A stretch of 64,000 nt of DNA from Lathyrus oleraceus (taxonomy: Eukaryota; Streptophyta; Magnoliopsida; Fabales; Fabaceae), in contig NC_066580.1 in assembly GCF_024323335.1 (NCBI RefSeq), forward strand, positions 257,400,977-257,464,976, read 5' to 3'. Position 1 is the stretch's first letter. Every line of letters begins with the position of its first letter. Below the pieces are notes generated by a model. It was given only the letters and a program-made list of their open reading frames with translations. It was not told the origin of the DNA and ran no database searches. Of this stretch, positions 46,830 through 59,685 are shown in pieces. A program made the position numbers and the translations under genes.

Positions 46830-47400
46830 CCGTTACCAGCTAAGGTAAACATATGAAGGATGACTTGCTGAGAAAAAAGAGGTGTATCCATTACTAGTTA
46901 CTGGGTAAGGATCACCTACTGGGGAGAAAAGATCAAATAGGATTTACAACTACTGGTTACTGGGAAGAAGACCAAAGAGAGAGTATCAGTCACCTATTAA
47001 AGTGAACATATCAAGGATAAACTCAAAGGAAGAACATCCATCACCGGTTAGGATGAACATATGAAGGATAAACTGCCGGGGAGAAATAGGAATTATATTT
47101 GTCAGTTACTGGATAGAATACCAAAGACAAAATATTCGTCACCGGTTACGATGAACATATCAATAATAAACTCAGCAAGGGAAAGTAGGAATTACAACTA
47201 CCGGTTACTGGGTAGAATACTGAAAAGGAGAGAAAGTCTATCATCGGTTAGGATGAACATATCAAGGATAAATTCTCTGGGGAATAAAACAGGGATTACA
47301 ACTACCTTTTTACTGGGTAGAAAACCACAAAAGGAAGAATATCTGTCATCGGTTAGGATGAACATATCAAGGATAAACTACCTGAGGAAAACAAAATAAG
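46830..47400 (-). repeat. Degenerate tandem repeat field in D 3' UTR
   Basis: About six copies of GATGAACATATCAAGGATAA lie near 46845, 47002, 47049, 47148, 47249 and 47357. They alternate with TACTGGGTAG-type motifs. These are the same two motifs as in B 39880-40760 but with different copy number and spacing. Confidence 0.78.
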
Positions 47401-48950
47401 TAGATTATATTTCACCGGGTATTGGGAAAAAGTAAGGTACTCAAAAATCGATAAGAATATTACCAATTACAGAGTAATAGACTCTCAAGGGACCAAAATA
47501 TCTATCTAGATAATAACTAGAAAGAAACAATCAATCAAAGACTCAACCCAAAGAGGATCTAACTCAAGGAGAATGGTTCCATCCAGAAAATTAACCGGGG
47601 AGGAAACTAATATAATAATCATCCACGAGGAAATAACTCAGTGGGGAATGAGAAAGGTTAAACTCTTTCTGCCTAAGGGACTGATACTCTACAATTGAAG
47701 GAGGACAAACACAACAAATCTGCATGGGTAAATAATATTACCGACGTAGGGGATCAGAAGAAAAAAAATGCGATAACATGCATAATGAAATATTTGATGT
47801 TGTGTTTTATGCATATGCATGTATGATTATGATTATGCTGACAAAACAGCACAAAGGATACAAGTAACAAAGATTTGAATCACTACTGCAACACTCGGCT
47901 AATCTCAACAGGATGGAAACACCAACTGAAGAACATGATGGGGATGAAAATAAATCATCTAGATTTACATAAATCATCTATGGCTAGGAAAATCATGGAG
48001 AACATGACTCTAAACAATCACGGCGAACTCTGAGGGGAGAAAGCGCTGCTGAAAGATAAACGACCAAACATGTCGAGGATAGAAAAAGGATCTGCTGAGA
48101 ATCCAAATTGTCAATACTACGGGGAATTTTAGGTAAACACCATATCAGAATGGGAGACAACCTTGCAGGGGACAAAAATCAAAAACTGCTCAGAATCCAA
48201 TACTGCCGGGAACGAGGGATCTTCTTAGCAGAAGATGAACTCTGTCGGGGAATACAAGAGGTAAAACTTTGCACGAGGATTTAAGCAAATTGTTAGGGAT
48301 GATGTGACCAAGACCATCACATTCCTCAATAATCATCAAATTCTTCTTGGGAATTGCAAAATAAACCAATTCCAAGGAAAAGATAACCAGGTCTGATTCA
48401 CACAAAGGAGAAACTGTCGAAGTTATGCCATAATTTAATGCAAAACGGAATCCAAATAAAGGTTCTGGATCTCCAGGGTTCAATCATCAATCACAAACTG
48501 GGAGGATACAAAACATGAGCACCATAGTTGGGGAATATGAATTTGCAAAGGGGACCGATCATCAGTTTGACTCTACTGAAGATGGGACTAACTGGCCCTA
48601 GTGGGGATGATGAAATATTCTGGTAGAATCTCATCAACCAAGTGGGGGACAAATGATGAACTATTGGGAGAAAAGAAGTTACCAAACCAATTGCTTGGGG
48701 AAGACCAACAATGCTTCACGCTTCAAGACTTATATGTTCTCAGATTGTTGTTGACATTCCTTACTGAAATTGATTATTCTTAAAGTGATTGTTTCATTTA
48801 TTTTAAGAAAAATAATTATTCATTGTTTTATTTCGAAATTATCATCATAAAAAATTCAATTTTATTTAGTAGAAATAAATAAGAATAGAAATAATTGGAT
48901 AAAAGCTTAACTTTATTTAATAGAATAGTAGTCTGTAAATGTCGAGACTC

Positions 48951-48955
48951 CATAG
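48951..48955. repeat. Target site duplication of copia element, left copy
   Basis: CATAG here and at 57156-57160 flank the copia element. The D 3' UTR is continuous across the insert. Confidence 0.92.
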
Positions 48956-50310
48956 TGAAGGAGAATAGCGATCCAAAACACAACGGAAATTAAAAAAATT
49001 CTCCTTTAGTGATCCTTACGAATGGGCATGATCAGTGATAGAATCGTTACCTCTTGTGGCGATTGAAACCTTTGGTGCAGATCTAAGGAGTGATCATGAA
49101 CGTTGAATGGTGACAACGCCTCTACTCGGTCCACACGAACGGATTCCTTCAATCTCAGTGCTAGTTGCTGCGAATGAAGGCTTTGAGTGAGAGAGAGAGA
49201 GAGAGAGACGGAAATGAAATTTCAACTGCACAAATGCTTCTACACAAGGGTTCTATTTATAGAACCACTTGTGTGGGCTGCAAGCTAAAAAGCCCAATTA
49301 AGTGTATGTGGCCCATATCTTATGATATGCCAAAATCACTTAAGCGTGTGGTACCTTACCATATTTCGTATTCTACTTAAGTACACCGTATCTTACGATG
49401 TTCTACAATTCACTTAAGTGCACCGTATCTTACGGTGTTCCTTAGTTACTCTATCTCTCATCAATTTTTCCTTTTGTGTGTGACCCTGTAGGTTTTTGCG
49501 ACATTAGCAATTATATTAAATCACATATTTAACATAATAAATAGTGAGCGGTATCTAGCAACACATCACTGCTGCCCAAGACATGAAAATTTCATATGAT
49601 CTGACAAATCCTTTTGTGATAATACTTATGTGTATAATTACCCTTTTGCCCTTATGTATATATTGAACACAAGGCATAGACTGTGTCATCCTTGTCCAGT
49701 TCAATATTGGCCATTAGACATTTATCTTGTTACGCAGGATGGGCAAATTCCATATAGGTCACTCATGTCCCTCAGCATGCTTCGTGGAGTACCCATCAAC
49801 TCTCTTTATGGTCATCCAGTTACGGACAATGTTTGATCAACAATAAGGCACTCAATTCTACATCTAGGGTCCATAGTGGTTTCAGGTCGAAGGGTGGTAT
49901 ACACCACTATCACCATGAGAATAACTTATGACACTTTGCATAACATTCTATATAGTATTCTCATAGCGGGTCAATCCAGTATAAATATTATTCTTAATAT
50001 TCATACCTATGTTTAAGACTTGATAACTCCTTATCCATGATCCATGAGATGTGATCATCAATCTATATACATAATAGTCTTAATGCTTTAATGTTATCCC
50101 ATTTTATAACAAAGCTCGACTACGGATACTTTAAGAATAGTGTTCTTGTGTTTAATGGTATCTCATGATTAAGTCACACTTGATACATTAAACGGACTAA
50201 CTATTCTAGGGACTTTATTAAACAAACATAATAAAGAAAAAGCCTTTTATTATTAATAAATAATTCGATACAAGTACCTAAAGTATTGGCTTCTAGGGAT
50301 TACACCAACA
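48956..50310 (-). mobile_element. 3' LTR of copia element
   Basis: On the minus strand it starts TGTTGGTGTAATCCCTAGAA at 50310 and ends CTCCTTCA at 48956. A GA microsatellite (49187-49208) and a tandem CTTAAG/ACCGTATCTTACG region (49330-49440) lie within it. Confidence 0.93.
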
Positions 50311-50321
50311 ATCTCCCATTA
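50311..50321 (-). promoter_or_regulatory. Polypurine tract of copia element
   Basis: The minus strand reads AATGGGAGATT immediately before the 3' LTR start TGTTGG. This is the usual copia PPT position and composition. Confidence 0.7.
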
Positions 50322-50324
50322 ACA

Positions 50325-53300
50325 CTATAGCCAATCAGGCATACCCCTAATACCCATAGATCTAGTATGGCCATCATGCTTCTGCTGCGCAAGAGGCTTT
50401 GTTAGTGGGTCAGCAATATTGTCAAGTGTAGGTACTTTGCATATTTTCACATCTCCTCTATTTATTATCTCTCGAATGATGTGATAATACCTAAGTATGT
50501 GTTTGGATCGTTGGTGAGATCTAGGCTCCTTAGCTTGTGCGATAGCACCATTGTTATCACAATAGAGATCAATGGGATCCACAATGCTAGGAACTATGCC
50601 AAGTTCACTAATGAACTTTTTGATCCCAACAACTTCCTTTGTTGCACTTGAGGCAGCAATATACTCGGCCTCGGTTGTAGAATCAAAAATTGTATCTTGC
50701 TTTGAACGTTTCCATCTCACAGCACCACCGCTTAAGCAAAACACATAACCAGATTGTGATCTAAAGTCATCCTTATCTGTTTGGAAGCTAGCATCGGTGT
50801 ATCCAATTATAGCAATCTCTTCCTGACCTCCATATATCAAGAATGAGTCCTTAGTCCTTCTCAAATACTTAAGGATATTCTTGACAGCTACCCAATGAGC
50901 ATCATCAGGATCAGATTGGTACCTACCTGTTGCACTTAAAGCATACGAGACATCTGGTCGAGTACATAACATGGCATACATTATAGATCCTATTGCATAT
51001 GCATATGGAATCTTATTCATGCGATCCCTTTCTTCCTTAGTTGAAGGGGATTGTGTTTTTTATAGACACAAGCCATGTTGCATAAGTATGAATCCTTTAT
51101 TGGAACCATGCATATTAAAGAGTCTCAGCACTTTGTCTATGTATGTACTCTAACTTAGGCCAAGCAGTTTTTGTGATCTATCTCTATAGATCCAGATTCC
51201 TAATATATAGGCTGCGTCACCCAGTTCCTTCATAGAAAAGCATTTCCCCAACCAAGACTTTACTTGTTATAGGGTAAGGACATTGTTTCCAATGAGTAAT
51301 ATGTCATCTACATATAATACTAGGAAGACGATCATGTTCCTACTAATCTTCTTGTAGACACAAGGCTCATCTTCATTCTTGATGAATCCATATTGTTTTA
51401 CTATTTCATCAAAACAAAGATTCCAGCTTCTGGAAACTTGCTTATATCCATAGATTGGTCTTTGTAACTTACATATCTTTTTGGCTTCTTTTGGTATGTC
51501 AAATCCTTCAGGTTGTGTCATGTACACATCCTCAAGAAGATTCCCATTAAGGAAAGCAGTTTTGACATCCATCTGCCATATTTCATAATCATGATATGCA
51601 GTGATAACAAGTAAAATCCAAACAGATTTAAGCATTGCAACTAGTGAAAAGGTTTCATCATAGTCAACCCCATGAATTTGTCTATATCCTTTTGCAACCA
51701 GTCTTGCCTTATAGGTATATACCTTACCATCCATGTCAGTCTTCTTTTTGAAGACCCACTTGCATCATATAGGGTTAACTCTTACAGGAGGCTCTACGAA
51801 GGTCCAAACTTAGTTTGTGTACATGGAATCCATTTCAGATTTCATGGCTTCTAGCCACTTCTCAGACTCGGGACCAGTTATGGCCTCTTGGTAGGTCACA
51901 GGCTCATCTTGATCCATGAGTAATACATCACCTTGATAAGTTATGAGATATCCATATCGCTCAGGTAGGTGACGTATCTTGCTTAACCTATGTTGGTCTT
52001 GTTCTACTTGAGCAAATTGCTCTTCCACAACTACTTTTGTTTCCTACTCTAATTCCTCCATAGGTGTATCAATGCTTTGTGATTCTTGAATTTCTTCAAG
52101 CTCTACTTTCCTCCCACTAATTCCTTTGGAAATAAAATCAATTTCTAGGAAAACTCCAGTTCGAGCGACAAACACTTTGACCTCAGAATGATTGTAGAAG
52201 TAATACCCTCTTGTTTCTCTAGGATACCCTACAAATAAGCATTTGTCATATTTGGGCTCAAGCTTAGTTGAAATTTGTCGTTTCACATAAACTTCGCAAC
52301 CCCAAATCTTCATGTAAGACATATGTGGTTTCTTACCACTCCATATCTCATATGGTATCTTCTCAACCTTTTTGGATGGAACACGGTCAAGTGTGTAAGT
52401 TGTTGCCAATAGTGCATGTCCCCAAAAGGAGTTTGGAAGATCGACGTGACTCATCATGGATCGGACCATGTCTAACAAGGTTAGATTTCTTCTCTCAGAT
52501 ACACCATTCCATTGGGGTGTTCCAGGAGGAGTAAGTTGGGATAGAATCCCATACTCTTTCAGATGTTCATCAAACTCTAGGCTTAAATACTCAACACCTC
52601 GATCTAAACTAAGAGTTTTAATATTCTTACCTATTTGGTTTTGTAGTTCATTCTTGAATTCCTTGAACTTTTCAAAGGACTCTGATTTGTGTTTCATTAA
52701 ATACACAGAACCATATCTACTAAAATTATCAGTAAATGTGATGAAGTACTGAAAACCTCATCTGGCTGGTATGTTCAATGGTCCACATACATCAGTATGT
52801 ATGAGGGCCAAAAGATCATTAGCTCTTTCACCTTTTCCTGTGAATGGAGACTTTGTCATCTTTCCAATTAAACAGGATTTGCATGTCTCATATGATTCAT
52901 AATCAAAAGAGTCCAAGAGTCCATCTTTATGGAGTTTGGAAATGCGTTTCTCATTTATGTGGCCTAATCGACAATGCCAAAGGTAAGTTTGATTTAACTC
53001 ATTAGGTTTCATCCTTTTAGTATTAATGTTATAAATAGGCATTTCAAGATCAAGTACATATGGTCCATTATTCATTTGTGCAGTAGTATAGAATATATCA
53101 TTCAAATAAATGGAGCAACAATTGTTCTTTATTATATATGAAAAACCAAACTTGTCCAAACAAGAAACAGAAATAATATTCCTGCTAATTGCAGGTACAT
53201 AATAACAGTTCTCTAACTGAATTATTAAATCACTAGGTAAAGTCAATACATAAGTTCCTACGGCTAAAGAAACAACCTTTGCTCCATTGCCAACTCGTAG

Positions 53301-54284
53301 GTCAACTTCACCTTTTGCCAAATCTCTACTCCTTTTTAGCCCCTGCACATTGGTACAAATGTGAGAACTGCATCCAGTATCTAATACCCATGATGCAGAA
53401 GTAGATAAATTAATTTCAATAACAAAAATACCTAAAGTTGAAGTCTCTACTCCATTCTTCTTATCTTCTAGGTACTTTGGGCAGTTTCTCTTCTAGTGTC
53501 CAGTCTTACCGCAATGGAAGTAGGTGCCTTCCTTTGATATGCCTCCACTAGACTTCAAAGCAGGAGCAGTGGGTTTGGGTTTGGCAACTTCCTTGCCTTT
53601 CCCTTTATCACCCTGTTTGGTGGGTCTTTTGTTTTGTCTCTTTCCATTTCCGGTCATCGGAATGGACTTCCCTTTTGATTTCATATTCTGCTCAGCAGTT
53701 CTTAACATGGCTAGCAGTTTAGGAAGAGATTTGTCCATACCCTTCATATTGAAATTAAGGACAAATTGACTGAATCTATCTGGCAACGGTTGCAAGATCA
53801 AATCAGTCGCAAGTTCCTTTCCGAGGGGAAAACCCAACCTCTCAAGGTTCTCCACATACCCAATCATCTTGAGCACATGGGGACCTACAGGGGCTCCCTC
53901 AGCTAACTTGCCTTTAAAAAGGGCTTTTGAAACTTCAAATCTTTCATGCATTGCCTGCTCTTGATAGAGTATCTTCAGGTGTTCGATCATATCGAACGCT
54001 GCCATGTTCTCATGTTGCTTTTACAACTCTGAGTTCATGGTAGCTAGCATGAGGCAAGCAGTTTCATTGGCACCATCGACGTGCTTCTTACAAGCATCAT
54101 TTTATGCCTTAGGTGAAGAAGTAGGAGGTTCCTCTTCAGGAACAGGTTTCTCCAAGACATACAGCTTTCTATCATGTTTGAGGACAATCCTCAGATTTCG
54201 GTGTCAATCCAGAAAATTTGTCCCAAACAAATTTTCCTTATCAAGGATTGATCGTAAAATGTTATTAGAGGTGTTTGTTGTCAT
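50325..54284 (-). pseudogene. Copia gag-pol polyprotein
   Basis: ATG at 54284 opens gag. The capsid region has MIGYVENLERLGFPLGKELATD. A CCHC knuckle follows near 53490-53530, whose first Cys is Tyr and which contains TAG. Protease has WVLDTGCSSHIC (about 53360-53395). The integrase zinc region is LWHCRLGHINEKRI ... CKSCLIGK (52890-53000). The core has HTDVCGP, LSLDRGVEYLS and NGVSERRN, the catalytic triad. RT has QMDVKTAFLNGNLLEDVYMT and LYVDDILLIGN (about 51280-51320). RNase H (50325-51020) has GYTDASF, TTEAEYIA and DNNGAIAQA. Stops occur near 52757, 52043, 51770 and 51266, and others are present in the gag start region. Confidence 0.92.
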
Positions 54285-55790
54285 GGTAATCTACATGAAA
54301 ATAATGAAAATATAAGTATCAATAAAATAACATATTTAATTAGGCCTTTAATTAAATATGCTCCCACTATTTTATTCAAAACAAATGACCATCACCATTT
54401 GATTCGGAAAATCCCGTTGGAAGATTTTCTAATGGATCGAGATCCACATTTCACTTTGTTTTAAGTCCGCATAGACGGATTACACAAAACTAGGTTATTT
54501 AGGTTGGAACTTCTTCCAATTGTATCTAATACAACTCTCGAATATTTTAGTTGGGTGAATAAATCCTTATTCCAATCCATCATATGGATCATTTCCAACT
54601 TTTGCCTATAAACATATATAATATTATTATAATTTGTTCAGTTAAGTTTGACCCATTGTTTTAGCAATTGGATATTACAATTATCCCATCGCACCTTACT
54701 AATATAGAACATGCATCTCGCGTAGGCAAAACCTACTTTATTTGATACTAGTCTTGATGAGTGCTAAAACTTGGAAAGCATAAACTTAATATTTAATTTG
54801 AGGGAATTTGCAATTATTCTGATATCACCGACTTATTTATCATATAAATCATCTCTCACATGCATCAACATACATTCATATGCATCAACATACATACAAA
54901 ATAAAAGAGTTATGGCCCCTAGCGCAATTGTTCCCCCAAGCCAATGAGAGAACCTAAGCTAACCTAATAACGATCTAAGCTTCTCCAAGCAAGATCTTCA
55001 AGGTTGTCCTCCTTTGATATTGTATTCTTCGCTTTCTTCATAACATTACATTATATAAAAGAAACTCGTTTTACATACGAGGGAGTGAGATGAAAAAATA
55101 AGTTACATTAAGAGATTAAAAGAGAGGCACGACACGCAGGTCGTATTTTAAAATCCCAAAACAAATAAAGGAAAACTAAGGCCATAACCGATCACCACAA
55201 GACAATAATAATAAACACATTATTATTATTATTAATTTAAATAATGTTAATTAAATAAACCAAATTAATTTTCGGCGACTGATCACACAACTCTTGCATA
55301 GTCACAACCCTAATCGCATAACTCTTTGACAACACAACCCTTGTACCATCATGAACCCTAATGCACCAATTGCATACCGCCAAACACACCTTGATTGTTA
55401 ATTCAGTATGATTGATCAACACGGCATTGCTTCACCATACTTTCGTCGGATTCCGAAGCAAATGACCATTGATCGCTCAAAGGAAAACAACCATTAAGTG
55501 TTTGAATGAACGAAAGAGAAATAATATATCATATACACCGTATTTTGCATCAGAATTACTTATATCATATATATAACTTAATCGATCTCAATTGTGTAAC
55601 CTATGGACGATCGATGTATCGCTGCTTCACCATACTAACGTCGGATTCCAAAACATAGTCAACATCAATCATCCAAATCATACACACATGATGACAAATT
55701 CAATTACTCGTTTATTCTTTGATTCATTCTGTCTTTTAATCGTATTAATACAGAAAATAAACAGCTATCAGATGCATGGTTTCGTAAGTG
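54285..55790 (-). other. 5' leader of copia element
   Basis: This is a 1.5-kb AT-rich region between the PBS and the gag ATG. No ORF of note was found. A short repeat, CTTCACCATACT followed by CGTCGGATTCC, occurs at 55429 and 55625. Confidence 0.75.
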
Positions 55791-55802
55791 GCTCTGATAC
55801 CA
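55791..55802 (-). promoter_or_regulatory. Initiator-Met tRNA primer binding site of copia element
   Basis: The minus strand reads TGGTATCAGAGC one base inside the 5' LTR. It is complementary to the 3' end of plant initiator tRNA-Met, the usual copia primer. Confidence 0.9.
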
Positions 55803-55803
55803 C

Positions 55804-57155
55804 AGATGGAGAATAGCGATACAAAATACAGCTGAAATTAAAAAATTTCTCCTTTAGTGATCCTTACGAATGGACATGATCAGTGATAGAATCGTTACCT
55901 CTTGTGGTGATTGAAACCTTTGATGTAGATCTAAGGAGTGATCACAAACGTTGAATGATGACAATGCCTCTACTCAGTCCACACGAGCGGATTCCTTCAA
56001 TCTCAGTGCTAGCTGCTACGAATGAACACTTTGAGTGAGAGAGAGAGAAAGACAGAAACGATTTTTCAATTGCACAAATGCTTCTGCGCAAGGGTTCTAT
56101 TTATAGAACCACTTGTGTGGGCTGCAAGCTTAAAAGCCCACTTAAGTGTATGTGGCCCATATCTTATGATATGCCAAAGTCACTTAAGTGCGTGGTACCT
56201 TACCATATTTCGTATTCTACTTAAGTACATTGTACCTTACGATGTTCTACAATTCACTTAAGTGCGCTATACCTTACGGTGTTCCTTAGTTACTCTATCT
56301 CTCATCAATTTATCCTTTTGTGTGTGACCCTGTAGGTTTTCGCGATATTAGCAATTATATTAAATCACGTATTTAATATAATAAACAGTGAGTCGTATCT
56401 AGCAACACATCATTACTATCTAAGACACGAAAATGTCATGTGATCTGACAAATCCTTTTGTGATAATATTTATGTGTATAATTACCCTTTTTCCCTTATG
56501 TATATATTGAACACAAGGCATAGACCGTGTCATCCTTGTCCAGTTCAATATTGGGGCCTTAGACATTTATCCTGTTACACGGGATGGGAAAATTCCATCT
56601 AGGTCACTCATGTCCCTTAGCATGCTTCGTGGAGTACCCATCAATTGTCTTTATGGTCATCCAGTTATGAACAATGTTTGATCAGCAATAAGGCACTCGA
56701 CTCTACATCTAGGGTCCATAGTGGTTTCAGGTCGAAAGGTGGTATACACCACTATCACCCTAAGAATAACTTATGACACTTTGCATAACATTTTATATAG
56801 TATTCTCATAGCGGGTCAATCCAGTATAAATATTACTCTTAATATTCATACCTATGTTTAAGACTTGATAACTCCTTATCCATGATCCATGAGATGTGAT
56901 CATCAGTCTACATATATAATAGTCTTAATGCTTTAATGTTATCCCATTTTTCAACAAAGCTCGACTACGAATACTTTAAGAATAATGTCCTTGTTTTTAA
57001 TGGGATCTCATGATTAAGTCACATTTGATACATTAAACGGACTAGCTATTCTAGGGACTTTATTAAACAAACATAATAAAGAAAAAGCCTTTTATTATTA
57101 ATAAATAATTTGACACAAGTACCAAAAGTATTGGCCTCTAGGGCTTACACCAACA
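55804..57155 (-). mobile_element. 5' LTR of copia element
   Basis: On the minus strand it starts TGTTGGTGTAAGCCCTAGAG at 57155. It aligns base for base at the end with the 3' LTR (ATCT here, TTCA there), followed by the PBS. Confidence 0.92.
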
Positions 57156-57160
57156 CATAG
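57156..57160. repeat. Target site duplication of copia element, right copy
   Basis: CATAG matches 48951-48955. D 3' UTR sequence continues from 57161. Confidence 0.92.
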
Positions 57161-57487
57161 ATCTTTACAAAGTTTGAAAAATGGTAATTTACATGGAAAA
57201 GGGCTACATTGAATACAATGGTCACTACTCTCCCTACCAACTTCAACATCCATTGTGCTTGTCTTTAGTTGAGAATGATGAATCATAACCAAATGACTTG
57301 CTCAAAACTACTTCCATGATTAGGACCAACCGAATGTAGTTACTTGCCATAATCCCTAGTTTTTGCCTAGATTTCCCCAAGGTGGGGGTACTCAATCTAC
57401 CGGGATAAATTTTCTGTTTTATGTCTCAAATATTTGCCTGGATCGCCCTTCCGGGTTTTCAACTTAGCGAGCTTTTCTTTTTCCTTT
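57161..57487 (-). other. 3' UTR of Ogre D, part next to integrase
   Basis: Non-coding. The minus-strand sequence after the integrase stop matches B 38459-38850, including CCCACCTTGGGGAAAT-type sequence. Confidence 0.8.
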
Positions 57488-58731
57488 TTAGGCGAAGTAT
57501 TTCTTGACTGCATCGGCATTCACAGGACGAGTCAACTCTTCACCATCCATAGTTGTAAGAATCAAAGCACCACCTGAAAAGGCTCTCTTAACAACATATG
57601 GGCCTTCATAATTAGAAGTCCATTTTCCCCTGGCATCAGGTTTGAAAGATAGAATCTTCTTGAGCATGAGGTCACCTTCTCTAAACACACGAGGCTTGAC
57701 CTTCTTATCAAAATCTTTCTTCATTCTTTGCTGATATAACTGACCATGACACATGGAAGTCAATATCTTCTCTTCAATCAAATTTAGCTGGTCAAACCTA
57801 GTTTGACACCATTCAACTTCTGTCAACTTGGCTTCCATTAGCACACGCAGTGACGGGATCTCAACCTCCACGGGGAGCACAACTTCCATGCCATAAACAA
57901 GAGAGAAAGGGGTTGCCCCTGTTGAAGTGCGGATGGATGTACGATACCCATGCAAAGCAAATCGGAGCATCTCATGCCAATCTTTATATGTCACAACCAT
58001 CTTCTGAATGATCTTCTTGATGTTTTTATTCGCGGCTTCAACAACCCCATTCATCTTAGTTCTGTAGGGAGAAGAATTATGATGTGTAATCTTAAAGTCT
58101 TTGTAAAGTGCTTCCACCATATTATTGTTCAAGTTTGACCCATTATCAATAATGATCTTACTCGACACACCATAACGCCATAGAATTTGGTTCTTGATAA
58201 ACCTCACAATAACTTTGTGGAGTAGTCAATAACCACCAGAATGAAATGATGACCGTTTGAAGCTTTGGGCTCAATCATACCAATCATATCAATTCTCTAC
58301 ATGGAGAAGGCCCATGGAGAGGAAATGATATTCAACAGTGTCAGAGGAACGTGACTCTTATCTGCATAAATTTGACATTTGTGGCATTTCTTCACAAACT
58401 TGCAACAGTCAGATTCCATTGTCAACCAATAGTAACATGCTCTCAACATCTTCTTTGCCATAGCATGTCCATTGGAATGAGTACTAAAGCAACCTTCATG
58501 GACTTCTGTCATTAATAAGTATGCTTCGTGTCTATCCACGTAACTGAGCAAAACCATATCGAAGTTTCTCTTGTAAATCACATCACCATTCAGGTAGAAG
58601 TTGCCAGCTAATCTTCTCAAAATCTTCTTATCTTTCAAAGATACCCCGGGCGGGTAAATCTGACTTTGGAGGAAACATTTGATATCAAAGTACCATGGTT
58701 TTTTATCTTTGACTTCTTCAATAACAAATAT
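57488..58731 (-). pseudogene. Integrase of Ogre D
   Basis: The C-terminal half is open (57488-58207): IIIDNGSN and GVVEAANKN keep the second and third catalytic residues. The C-terminal domain has SFKPDARGKWTSNYEGPYVV. The zinc region (HEGCFSTHSNGH, CHKCQIY) and first core segment lie in the preceding frame (58297-58731). Between them about 39 bp present in B (coding WVEAASYANV) are deleted, and WG of the first D motif has become a stop plus R. Inactive. Confidence 0.85.
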
Positions 58732-59603
58732 ATGAGTTGGCCTATCAAGACGCATCACAGTCAAATTGGGAACTTCATTCCAAAATTTCACCATAATCAT
58801 TGAAGCCAACGTTGCAAGAGCATCTGCCATCCAATTTTCATCTCGAGGGATATGATGAAACTTAACCTTTGTAAAGAAAGTTGAAATCCTCCTCGTATAG
58901 TCTCTATACGGTATTAAACCTAGTTGATTCGTCTCCCATTCACCTTTGATCTGATTCACAACTAAAGCTGAATCTCCATAGACGTCAAGATATTTTATTC
59001 TCAGATCAATGGCCTCTTCAAGCCCCATAATACAAGCTTCATACTCAGCCATATTGTTTGTACACTTGAAGGTTAATCTAGCTGTAAATGGAAAATGAGT
59101 GCCTTGAGGAGTAATAATCACTGCCCTAATGCCATTACTATATGAATTAATAGCTCCATCAAATACCATGCCCCAACGGGGACTAGGTTTTGGCCCTTCT
59201 TCAAGCAATGGTTCATCACAGTCTTTCATCTTCAAGTACAAAATCTCTTCATCAGGAAAATCATATTGCGCTCACTGATAATCTTCAATCGTTTAGTGAG
59301 CCAAATGGTCAGCCAAGACACTACCATTGACAGCTTTTTGAGATCGGTATTCAATATCATACTCAGATAACAACATATGCCAATGGGCAATCCTCCCGGT
59401 TAAAGTAGGCTTCTCAAAAATGTACTTGATTGAATCCATTTTGGATATTAACCAAGTAGTATGATTCGACATATACTGGCGCAGACGCTTAGTAGCCCAA
59501 GCCAATGTGCAACATATTTTCTCAAGCATAGAATACCGAGTCTCACAGTCGGTGAACTTCTTACTAAGGTAGTAAATTGCATATTCTTTCTTTCCAGATT
59601 CAC
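58732..59603 (-). pseudogene. RNase H-aRH segment of D, second (3') tandem copy
   Basis: This is a near-identical duplicate of 59686-60556. In coding order it contains the RNase H tail (LEKICCTLAWATKRLRQYM ... ADHLAH), then aRH (GMVFDGAINSYSNGIRAVII, NMAEYEACIMGLEEAI, VYGDSALV, FHHIPRDENWMADALATL). This copy continues directly into the integrase and is the better preserved aRH of the two. Confidence 0.88.
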
Positions 59604-59685
59604 AATCAAATTGGGAATTCTTACTAGCGCAGACGCTTAGCAGCCCAAGCCAATACGCAAATGGTCAGCCAAGACACTACCATTG
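59604..59685. repeat. Mosaic filler at the duplication junction
   Basis: These 82 bp are built from short nearby pieces: CAATCAAATTGGGAA-type sequence (as near 59713), GCGCAGACGCTTAGCAGCCC plus AAGCCAAT (as at 60433-60460), and AAATGGTCAGCCAAGACACT plus ACCATTGA (as at 60257-60284), all in the same orientation. Confidence 0.8.

Larger units (their letters stand above)
46262..48955 (-). other. 3' UTR of Ogre D, main part
   Basis: This is non-coding and the reverse complement of the B 3' UTR in overall order, though diverged. It begins with the PPT-like tract beside the LTR. It ends at the copia TSD CATAG (48951-48955) and resumes at 57161. Confidence 0.85.
48956..57155 (-). mobile_element. 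Complete Ty1/copia retrotransposon (8.2 kb, minus strand)
   Basis: It has LTRs of about 1.35 kb (48956-50310 and 55804-57155), an initiator-Met PBS, a 1.5-kb leader, one gag-pol frame with domain order gag, protease, integrase, RT, RNase H (which defines copia), and a PPT. It is inserted in the D 3' UTR in the same direction as D. The LTRs are visibly diverged and the polyprotein has several nonsense codons, so it is not autonomous. The copia lineage was not resolved. Confidence 0.95.

Noticed and set aside
46606..47399. Short plus-strand ORFs with repeated MNISRI-type peptides in the D 3' UTR
   Set aside because: They are by-products of the tandem motif GATGAACATATCAAGGATAA. The same motif in B gives similar short frames on the other strand. 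No protein is implied.
49165..49208. ORF containing RERERD near the copia LTR GA repeat
   Set aside because: It is a frame through a GA microsatellite in the LTR and is not a gene.
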